Source: Neoarius graeffei (Eukaryota; Chordata; Actinopteri; Siluriformes; Ariidae). Taken from it: a stretch of 64,000 bases of DNA. Position numbers and translations under genes: made by a program. Shown here one piece after another: positions 40,131 through 49,600 of the stretch (position 1 is the first letter of the stretch; the number at the start of each line of letters is the position of its first letter). The notes beneath the pieces were generated by a model. That model ran no database searches, was not told where the DNA came from, and was given only the letters and a program-made list of their open reading frames with translations. The DNA lies in assembly GCF_027579695.1 (NCBI RefSeq), contig NC_083577.1, positions 38,057,198 through 38,121,197 on the forward strand. Direction: 5' to 3'.

Positions 40131-41765
40131 AGGTGCTTTAGTTGAATGCACCTGAAATATACCAGCCATCCCTCTTTAACAAGTTGTATTTCTGTAGACA
40201 TTTTATTGCAGAAGATAAAAGGATTTATTCTTCCCGCAGCCCATCTCTGAAGTTTTGTTTTAAATGCACAATAGTACACAAAAGAACTACAGAGGATTTT
40301 CAGGTACGTCATGCTTGCGACAATAAACGTGTCATGCATATTTAAAAAACAGGATTGCAAAAGAAAAGCTGACAATGGGCTGTGCTGATGCACTTACTCA
40401 GGGCTTACAGCTTATAGTAATATCCTGAAATTATCCCATCAATGCAAAGGTCTTGAGGGTTACAAATATTAAAGATGCCACAAAGAAGTAGAAATACAAA
40501 ATATTTCCATATCACAAAAACTAGTGTGCCCCAATTTTCTTATGTGCTTTATATCTTAAATCATTCCAAAGACATCACCACTATATTCTGTGGTATGAAA
40601 ATATTGCCACACAATTGCAGAGTAAAATTCAAAATTTATTTATATTGATATTGGTCTTTTTACAGTTTGAAAACATCTGTGGTTTCAGACTAAAATCACT
40701 ACATTTAAAACTTCATACAACTTCACTGCATTAAATCCTGTGGAAGCTTTGGATCTTAAAAAAAAAAAAAAGCTGACAAGGTTTTCATTGCCTCATTAAA
40801 AACAAATTTCCAAAACAGCAATATACAGAAAACATATGACATTGTAAAAAGTCACATTTAAACCTGTTGGGATTCCCTTATTTTAAAAGCGATATGAAAT
40901 TTGCCCGTCAACAAAGATCAAGATGGCAAACATAAGCAAAAACAGGCATTTTCATCTACAGTCAACAGCAAGAAATCTCATTTCCTCCAACTATCCCTCT
41001 TCATTTGGAGACTGAGTCAGTGCTGGTACGCTCCATCTTGTCCATTTTCTAATTTATCATCAAATTACCTTGAACCAAGGGAAGATCAAAAGCTCCACCT
41101 CAGCCACCATTCAAGTAGATCCCAGAACGCTCACCTGACCACTTGACAAGTATTCTTAGGTTTCAAAACAAAGCTACTTTTTTTTTTAAGTGCACTCAAG
41201 ATTATACTATTTATAAAAAATAACTGTAATAATATTATAATTGCAGCAATTACAATAGTAGTAATCTTCTTAAAGCATTCTACATAATCCTTATTTACAA
41301 ATATCACCATGACCACCAGGCTCCATCCCCTGAGAGAAACATCAATGGTTCAAGTTCCCCATCTATCTAAACTGCAAAATGTCTTTAGTTTGATTATTTA
41401 AATAACAATTACTATTATTGTATAACGGGAGAGGGGGGAAAAAAAAAATCACAGAATACCAATAACCATAATTACATCTATAGACTGAACTTCATTCTCA
41501 TGTAACACATTCAGGTATTTACAGTTTCATATTAAAAAAAAAAAAAAGAAGAAAAAAGCCAGCCTCGTCTTCACTGTTTTGTCCCAGTGTTCTCCACCTA
41601 CAGAATTTAGGACAGCATACAATGCAACTTTATATTAAATACATAGTTGCTGTCAGAGCATGACATGGGCGTCATCATGGACACGAATGTCATGGCAATA
41701 CTGGGCCAAATTTAAAAAAAAAAAAAAATATTTAAATAAAGTCAAAATATTAGGTGCACTATATG
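39858..41765. other. No gene recognised
   Basis: AT-rich, with an AT microsatellite at 40087-40121 and several A-runs. No long or conserved frame. Confidence 0.5.
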
Positions 41766-41767
41766 TA

Positions 41768-43332
41768 CACTGAGTGCAGAATTATTAGGCAAGTGAGTAT
41801 TTTGACCACAACATCCTTTTAATGCATGTTGTCCCACTCCAAGCTGTTTAGGCTTGAAAGCCTACTACCAATTAAGTATATCAGGTGCTGTGCATCTGTG
41901 TAATGAGAGGGGGTGTGGTCTAATGACATCAACACCCTATATCAGGTGTGCATAATTATTAGGCAACCTCTTTTCCTCTGGCAAAACGGGTCAGAAGAGA
42001 GATCTGACAGACTTTGAAAAGTCTAAAATTGTGAGATGTCTTGCAGACGGATGCAGCACTCTTGAAATTGTGAAGATGCTGAAACGTGATCACCGAACAA
42101 TCAAGCGTTTCATTGCAAATAGTCAACAGGGTCGAAAGAAGCGTGTGGAAAAAAAAAAAAGGCGCAAAATAACTGCACATGATCTGTGGAAAATCAAGCG
42201 TGAAGCTAACAAGCAGCCATTAGCATCCAGTTCTGCCATATTCCAGAGTTGCAACATTCCTGGAGTGTCAAAGAGTACAAGGTGTGCAATCCTGAGGGAC
42301 ATGGCCAAGGTAAGGAAGGCTGAAAAACGACCACCACTGAGTAAGGCACACAAGATAAAACGTCAAGACTGGGCCAAGAAATATCTTAAGACTGATTTTT
42401 CTAAAGTGCTGTGGTCTGATGAGATGAGAGTGACTCTTGATGGGCCAGATGGATGGGCCTGTGGCTGGATCAGTAATGGGCACAGAGCTCCACTCCGACT
42501 CAGACGCCAGCAAGGTGGAGGTGGAGTACTGCTATGGGCTGGTATCATCAAAGACGAGCTTGTTGGACCTTTTCGAGTTGAGGATGGACTCAAACTCAAC
42601 TCCCAGACCTACTGCCAGTTCCTGGAAGAAACCTTCTTCAAGCAGTGGTATAGGAAAAAGTCAGCATCTTTCAAGAAGAACATGATTTTCATGCAGGATA
42701 ATTCTCCATCTCATGCGTCCAAATACTCCACTGCGTGGCTAGCCAGTAAAGGTCTGAAAGGTGAAAAAATAATGACATGGCCCCCTTGTTCACCTGACCT
42801 AAACCCCATAGAGAACCTGTGGTCCATTATAAAACGTGAGGTCTACAAAGAGGGAAAACAGTACACCTCTCTGAACAGCGTCTGGGAGGCCGTGGTTGCT
42901 GCTGCACACAATGTTGGTCGTGAACAGATAAAGAAATTGACAGAATCTATGGATGGAAGGCTTTTGAGTGTCCTCATGAAGAAGGGTGGCTATATTGGTC
43001 ACTGATTTGTTTTTGTTTTGTGTTTGAATGTCAGATATGTTTATTTGCAAATCTGGAGTTGTCATATCAGTGTACCTGGTGAAAATAAATAAGTGAAATG
43101 GCTACATATTTGGTTTTTATTAAGTTGCCTAATAATTCTGCACAGTGAAAGTTACCTGAACACATACATATTCTCCTAAAATGGCCAAAACTAAAAACGC
43201 CCCACTCTAACTTCCATACATATTCAGCTTTGATATTTATGAGTCTTTTTGGTTGATTGAGAACATAGTTATTGTTCAATAATACAACTAATCCTCAAAA
43301 ATACAACTTGCCTAATAATTCTGCACTCAGTG
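41768..43332 (+). mobile_element. Nearly intact Tc1 element with IR/DR structure
   Basis: Perfect outer termini CACTGAGTGCAGAATTATTA / TAATAATTCTGCACTCAGTG with TA on both sides (41766-41767, 43333-43334). Inner repeats lie at about 41948-41968 (CATAATTATTAGGCAACCTC) and 43122-43146 (GTTGCCTAATAATTCTGCAC), giving double binding sites at each end as in Sleeping Beauty-type Tc1 elements. One uninterrupted transposase frame inside. 1565 bp. Confidence 0.93.
41986..43005 (+). CDS. Tc1 transposase, open throughout but with ACG in place of the start ATG
   Basis: From ACG at 41986 the frame GQKRDLTDFEKSKIVRCLAD is open to TGA at 43003-43005 (339 codons), a normal Tc1 length. HTH parts CSTLEIVKMLKRDHRTIKRF and RCAILRDMAKV; basic stretch KKRVEKKKRRK (likely NLS/AT-hook linker); catalytic VLWSDEMRVTL, IFMQDNSPSH and PDLNPIENLW (D, D, E present); end GGYIGH. 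It cuts and pastes between TA sites in this family. A GTG at 42031 is in frame but not a usual eukaryotic start, and the next ATG is at codon ~40. The copy is therefore probably silent unless ACG initiates. Confidence 0.88.
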   Translation, partial: TGQKRDLTDFEKSKIVRCLADGCSTLEIVKMLKRDHRTIKRFIANSQQGRKKRVEKKKRRKITAHDLWKIKREANKQPLASSSAIFQSCNIPGVSKSTRCAILRDMAKVRKAEKRPPLSKAHKIKRQDWAKKYLKTDFSKVLWSDEMRVTLDGPDGWACGWISNGHRAPLRLRRQQGGGGVLLWAGIIKDELVGPFRVEDGLKLNSQTYCQFLEETFFKQWYRKKSASFKKNMIFMQDNSPSHASKYSTAWLASKGLKGEKIMTWPPCSPDLNPIENLWSIIKREVYKEGKQYTSLNSVWEAVVAAAHNVGREQIKKLTESMDGRLLSVLMKKGGYIGH

Positions 43333-43974
43333 TATATTTTGACCCTGTGTTGATTTCAGAAAACCCAAAATAAAATTAACTTGCACACAAAATTTTCCCC
43401 CCATTAAAAATCCATGTTGTACAATCATAATGCCACAGAACAAGAACAGCGTAAAAGAAAATATCACTGAAAGCCCAATATTGCCATGGCATTCATGTCT
43501 GTGTATGTAAAGATCTGACCTCAAATGTACATATTACAGCATTAATACTTATAGGAAAATGTACCAAAATGATTATGGTTAAAGTACCAGTGACGCGTTT
43601 GGACACACCTACTCAGTGATCGATTTTTCTGTATTTTGACTATATTCATTGTAGAACAATACTGAAGACATCACAATTCCATACATTTTCCATAGGTCGT
43701 AAACAAGTGTTAAAAAATGTGTTTCATATTTTAGATTCTTCAAAGTAGCCAGCATTTACCTTGATGACGCTTTGCACACTATTGGCATCATCTTAACCAG
43801 CTTCATGAGGTCATCACCTGGAATGCTTTTCAATTAACAGGTGCCTCATCAAAAGTTAATTAGTGCAATTCTTTGTCTTCTTAATGTGCGAGATGAAAGA
43901 GTAAATAATAAATATACAGTAAATAGCTGTATTCTACAACTGTAGTAATCCATATTAGCGGAGCCCCATAGGCG

Positions 43975-44042
43975 TAGAGTGTGGATACATAAAGAAAACC
44001 ATCGAGTTGTTTTCTGATGGGTTTGGTCCCATGCGTGCCTCC
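43975..44042 (+). repeat. Short repeat duplicated at 46138-46215
   Basis: GAGTGTGGATACATAAAGAA and CATCGAGTTGTTTTCTGATG GTTT recur at 46146-46193. Probably the two borders of a larger insertion. Confidence 0.55.
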
Positions 44043-44046
44043 ATCC

Positions 44047-44392
44047 CATCCATCTCATTATCTGTAACCGCTTTATCCTGTTCTACAGGATCGCAGGCAA
44101 GCTGGAGCCTATCCCAGCTGACTACGGGCGAGAGGTGGGGTACACCCTGGACAAGTCGCCAGATCATCGCAGGGCTGACATTCACACCTACGGTCAATTT
44201 AGAGTCACCAGTTAACCTAACCTGCATGTCTTTGGACTGTGGGGGAAACCGGAGCACCCGGAGGAAACCCACACGGACACGGGAAGAACATGCAAACTCC
44301 ACACAGAAAGGCCCTCGCTGGCCACGGGGCTCGAACCCGGACCTTCTTGCTGTGAGGCGACAGTGCTAACCGCTACACCACCCTGCCACCAT
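44047..44392 (-). mobile_element. tRNA-derived SINE
   Basis: Same family, from TCTCATTATCTGTAACCGCT to the head GTGGTGTAGCGGTTAGCACT on the - strand. One internal deletion removes the ACACAGACAACC block. Confidence 0.85.
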
Positions 44393-44480
44393 ACCAGTGT
44401 TCGTAATTACCAGTCATGCACACCGCCTAGCGACCAGTGTTAGTAATTACCAGTCCTAAACACCACCTAGTGGCCAGTAG

Positions 44481-46136
44481 CATACCTGCCAACCTTGAAA
44501 AAATTTTATGAGTACAATTTTACAATTTCATGAGTACCCCCCCTCGCGTCAACCTCACCCCAACCCGGCGCGCATGTGCCCCCACAGACCACAACCAGCA
44601 GACCAAAAACACACTTTCAATCCAGTTTTATTGATTGACCTTGGGAACATAGTCCAGTTTTGTAAAGCATTCCTACTGATAGACTTTGGGAAACTGTTAC
44701 TGATGGCTCTTGGGAACTTCCTTCCATTTTGAAAAGCACAACAAACATTAAATACATGTGCAAATGAAATGAAATTAAACCAGAGCCACTCTTTCAAAAT
44801 AAATAACACATTAAATTAATACAGTATGTAAAAAAGGCACTTTCAACACAAAACATGGTATGCACAAATTTCCCATGCAATAGGTTTAGACTTTTGCGTT
44901 TTTTAACATGTTGGAAGTATATTGCACTATACAGTAAAAATATTGCATTATACAGTACACTGCAGTATTTTGTAGTATGCCTTTTTCATGTGCAAACTAC
45001 TGCATTTGCATTGGAAATATTGCATTTACTGCAGTAATACTGTATAAAAAAGCATTTGATACTGCAGTACCACGCAGGTTTTTTCATAAGAGGGATGACC
45101 AATTTTCGACTTCACATCATCTGCAAACATTCTAGGCTACCATTGACAGAAGTTACCGACTGCCCTTAAGATATACAACACGCTACGTTTTGTTGAGCAC
45201 ATCAATAAAGTGGTACTTATCATAGTGATTCAATGAGAGCGCGAGAGGAATTGTAATCAGGTTTCGTTGGTTACCGCATCGAATATGCAACCTCGAGTGA
45301 CGGCTTCCAAGTTAAATGAAGAACTAGCCTGTACTGTTGGTGTTGTAAATGCACAAAATAACGGCTAGGAAGCTCGAGTACACGTGAGAAACAACCGTTT
45401 CTGTTACAAATATAAAAATGACGTCTCTAACCGGGCGGCACGGTGGTGTAGTGGTTAGTGCTGTCGCCTCACAGCAAGAAGGTCCTGGGTTCGAGCCCCG
45501 GGGCCGGCGAGGGCCTTTCTGTGCAGAGTTTGCATGTTCTCCCCGTGTCCGCGTGGGTTTCCTCCGGGTGCTCCGGTTTCCCCCACAGTCCAAAGACATG
45601 CAGGTTAGGTTAACTGGTGACTCTAAATTGACCATAGGTGTGAATGTGAGTGTGAATGGTTGTCTGTGTCTATGTGTCAGCCCTGTGATGACCTGGCGAC
45701 TTGTCCAGGGTGTACCCCGCCTTTCACCCGTAGTCAGCTGGGATAGGCTCCAGCTTGCCTGCAACCCTGTAGAAGGATAAAGCGGCTAGAGATAATGAGA
45801 TGAGATGAGACGTCTCTAACCGACGTTTCAATCCCCGACTCGCTCTAGCCACCTGGCTGCACCGCTGCACTCAAGTCAGAGACGCGAAGGAGGAAGGGGA
45901 GGGGGTGAAGAGGGCAGAGCCACATGCTCTGGAAGAGGGGCCGGGGGATTGGGCAAAGCATTTCATTCTGGCTTTGAGTTTTCTCACAGATCAGCGGTAT
46001 CATCAACTTCAGCGAGAACTTGACTGAAATGCGAGTTCGGACGATATGCGTACTTTTTAATGTGAAAACGTACAGTCGTACAATGAGGTAAAAATTCGTA
46101 GCGGCTACGCAAGATGCGTACAGGTTGGCAGATATG
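44481..46136. mobile_element. TIR DNA transposon, 6-bp TSD CAGTAG, carrying a SINE
   Basis: CATACCTGCCAACCTTG at 44481 and the inverted CAGGTTGGCAGATATG ending 46136, flanked by CAGTAG (44475-44480, 46137-46142). It contains the SINE 45433-45808. No transposase frame. A 40-bp tandem pair (ACCAGTGTTCGTAATTACCA) precedes it at 44394-44475. Confidence 0.75.
45433..45808 (+). mobile_element. tRNA-derived SINE, best-preserved copy
   Basis: GGGCGGCACGGTGGTGTAGT, box B GGTTCGAGCCCC, full body and tail TGAGATGAGATGA. Flanked by a perfect 13-bp GACGTCTCTAACC (45420-45432, 45809-45821), so it inserted recently relative to the others. Confidence 0.95.
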
Positions 46137-46590
46137 CAGTAGGCATGGAGTGTGGATACATAAAGAAACCCATCCAGTTTTCTTCTGATGGTTTCAGTCC
46201 TGTGCGTGCCTGCCACCACAGGAAACCCAACAACTAGTGAAGTGAGTAGTGAAGTAGAGTAGTAGTCAGGACAGTAGTGAGTAACTTGTCGCTATTGTCG
46301 CCTGACGTTTTGTACAACATAAGGAAACAGTATAGTAACTAACGGTAAAGAAATAAAACAAGAGAGGCTGGCTATGATAAGAAAATTCTACAACCCAGAA
46401 ACAGATGGGAGCTCCGCTTTTAAGCAGTGCCTAAATCTATATTATGTCAAGAACCGCTCGACTAAGTAAAGAGAAATGACATCCATCATTACTTTAAGAC
46501 ATGAAGTGTCTCAATTAATAAAAAAGAAAAATCAATGGATTAGAAGGTGTGTCCAAACTTTTGACTGGTACCGTATATATGCACGTTACC

Positions 46591-46692
46591 TTAAGAGGAA
46601 GCAATGCACTGACGGCATTTGTAGAGTTTGGGATTGTGCGTCCTTATGTGGTTTCTCACATTTTTCTGTCTGAAAAATGTCTTGCTGCACAA
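46591..46692 (-). CDS. BTB gene last coding exon (second finger, half of a third)
   Basis: Acceptor CCTACAG, then LCSKTFFRQKNVRNHIRTHN, YKCRQCIASS and TAA. The stop is followed at once by G|GTAACG, which looks like a splice donor. Confidence 0.82.
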   Translation of the reverse strand: MCSKTFFRQKNVRNHIRTHNPKLYKCRQCIASS

Positions 46693-49600
46693 CTGTAGGA
46701 AAAGAATAGAAAGAAACAAGTCGCACAAGGGCAGAGAGGAAGAGAAAACAGAAAGCCGAAAGGAGAGGAATATCTTGGTATCATGTAAATGTTTCATGCC
46801 ATTTATCTTCTTGCTTTTCATTAAAACTGTCTTGATATCTCAACATCCTTTTGAAAACATGAGGTGAGAACTAGCTCTTAAAAGTTTTGCACTGCAAAGT
46901 GCAGTAATGCTAAAGGGTTGAATTAAAGTGTTGCTTTATGGAGAGAACTGCTAACAGTCATGACAACAGTATTGTCTTCAAGAACTTACAGGACATGGCC
47001 AGTGTTTGCCTTCAATGTGCCTGATTCGGTGCATAATGAGGCCATCACAGTCCCTGTAAGATGCTCTGCACTGCAGGCACGCATGGGCTCCACCAGAGGA
47101 CTGACCACGGGAACTCTTTTGCTCATTAAGATTAGTGCGTCGGATTGACTCCAGCAGAACAGTGCGCCGACTGCTCACAGGATACAACTTGTTTACATTC
47201 TTTGAAAAGAAAAAAAAAAAGCTTTTTTAAATTGAGATTTACTCGCTCAGCAAGAATTCCTATAGAAATTTGCTTGGGGGGGGGGGTAAACAAAAGTTGT
47301 GAATAAATGTATATAATTAGTTAAAAGAAGTCTGAATGTACACTTTGCTTTACCTTTGTCTTTGGTGGTTCTCTTTTAACCTTACAGCTCCCTTGGCCAT
47401 CTTTGAGCTGGATAAAACTTCTGTTTGCTTTTGACTGCTGGGATACATCCATCTTTTCCTCTTCCTTTTTCACTCGGACAAGTACCCTTTGAGAAGAGGA
47501 AGTTGACCTGTTGCCAAGCCCTGTCCAGTGAGGTCCGTTTAGCCCAGATCCCTCTGACGTGATCCTTGCTCTAATCCGGTCTCTTCTAACAATGTCAGGT
47601 GATGTGTTGCTATGGGAAGCACTACTGTGGGAGACAGAGCGAGTCAAGCAGATGTCCACACTCTCCTCCTCCCTCTTGATTCCACCTGACGGTCGGCAAA
47701 GTCCGAAAAGAAAACCTTGGTCTAAGAGTTTCACAGGTGGTTTGCTTTGGCGTTTACCCAGGTCAGAGGCATCACTATTTAGGAAGGGCTGGGTCAAGGG
47801 TAGAGGGTCTGCTGGCTCTTCTTTTATAACCTTATACAAAGGATTATTGTAGTGCTGGTGGTTGGTATTGGAAAAATCCCAACCTTGTGTACCCTTAAGA
47901 TCTACCACCGTGTCTTCTGTTCTCTTTCTGGGTGCCATGACCTTTTTGTTCTCTCTGACACCATTTGCTTTACATCCTCCCCTTCTCTGTTTGGTCTTTT
48001 CTTGGACTGACTTGTTTTGCCTCGTACCTTTGCGCTTGTCTGTCGTCGAACGTCCAATGTTGTAGCGCAACATACGCTTTGATTGTGTGGTAGTGATTCT
48101 TAGTGAGCGATCTACTCTGACTTTAGAAGGAGCGACTGTGGGTCCCTGACTGCGCCGGGTACAATTGTGGGAGGGGGCAGTTTGAGAGATGGCATACTCT
48201 CGGGGTTCCTGTTTTGTCCTTGTTTTAACTTTCTTTGGAGGGGCATGGACTCCTTGCACTGCGACCCTTTCTCTGCCTGGAGGTCGAGGCAATGGTTTGT
48301 TTGAGCTGCTAGAACGGTTTCTTAATGGACAATCATTACGAGTCCCCCCTGAGCCTACCTTCATTGATTGGCTGCGTGTGGTCCTAACACTCAAATGCTC
48401 CGTTTGACCAGCTGTGTTTTTCCTTTTGAATTTCTTGTCCATGGTGACATGGGGTTCTACTTTTATCACTTTCTTCAGAAGATCCATTCTGGTCATGTCA
48501 CAGAGGGACATAGAGGAGTTGACTCCCATTAAACCTCCAAGGCCAGAAGCAATTCCCCCTAAACTTTGTGTACGGGGTTTGCGTCGGGCTGTAAGAGAGT
48601 AGTCACTCACTTTCAACTTCCTAAGTCTCTTCTTTTGCCCCCAGCCTGACAGCTCCTCTGGGCCAGGTACAAGGGACTTCCTCTGCAAGCCAAGGAAACT
48701 AAGTAGTCGATACTTCTCCTGAGCACGAGGACTGTGCACTTCATCCTGTGGGATTGCACTACACACTACTTCTTCCTCTGCCTCTTGCTTCACCTTCACT
48801 GGGACTACTGGACTTGGCTGAGATTGAGAAGGTTCCACCGAGAGATCACTCTTTACCCTGTATACCCGCTGATAAGAGGAGGACTTCCGCTTCCTCTTGG
48901 AAGAGAGGTCAAGTTTGGGCAGGAGCCTACGCAAGGCTAGTGCAGCTCCTGGTGTGGAGCGAAGCAGTCGGCGGGATGGAGAGGAGGATCGAGTAGAAGT
49001 AGAGGGAGATGTTTGAATGACTGATAAGGGGCGAGGGGACAATTTCCTCTTCCTGGATGGAGATTTGAAGTCCATAAGTTTCATCCTGCGAGTTGGGCTA
49101 CACGGAAACCCATTATCCTCCGTCTGAAGACTAGAAAGGGTCTGGATTTGGCACTGGGCAGATAACGTTTGATCATCACCCTCTTTGTCGGATTCATCAG
49201 TCCCCTCTACTACATATACTTTGCTTTGCAACGTGCTTTTCCAGGAAGGCCCTGAGGCTCCCCCTTGTTTGTTCTCCCCTTTTCTTTTAAATCCTGCTGT
49301 CCTTCCTGAAGGGGAGCTTTGGTTTCTCAAGGTCTTCACAGAGGAAAACCCAGGCATTACAGAGGGTATTCCTATGGGATTTAGCAGTTTGGAGGATTGC
49401 TGGCCAGCCTCTTGCTCACTCTGTAGAGCAGAACAAGCCTCCAGAGCAGGCCACATGCGGAGGTGGCGAGCCATTGCTGCTACCTCCGTCACTGTGCCCA
49501 AATTCAGAGTCAGGGTGGATGTATAGGAAAACTCGAGCAAAGCAAGCAAGCTCTCCTCACTGAAACCTAAATGGCACACACAATACATGATTAGCAATTA

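Larger units (their letters stand above)
43583..46573 (+). mobile_element. Tc1-like remnant opened by later insertions
   Basis: Left end GTACCAGTGACGCGTTTGG and 5' block to about 43950; right part 46432-46573 with ATTATGTCAAGAACCGCTCG and GTGTCCAAACTTTTGACTGG TACCG, followed by TA. That the two parts are one copy is inferred from their matching the split 22573-23410 copy. Material between holds SINEs and another DNA element. Confidence 0.55.

Noticed and set aside
42031..43005. Tc1 transposase starting at GTG 42031
   Set aside because: GTG is not a usual eukaryotic start and cuts off the first 15 conserved residues. The ancestral start is the ACG at 41986.
47559..49526. Several + strand frames of 60-113 codons within BTB exon 4
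   Set aside because: Antisense shadows of the 2.2-kb coding exon. None has a domain or splice support.
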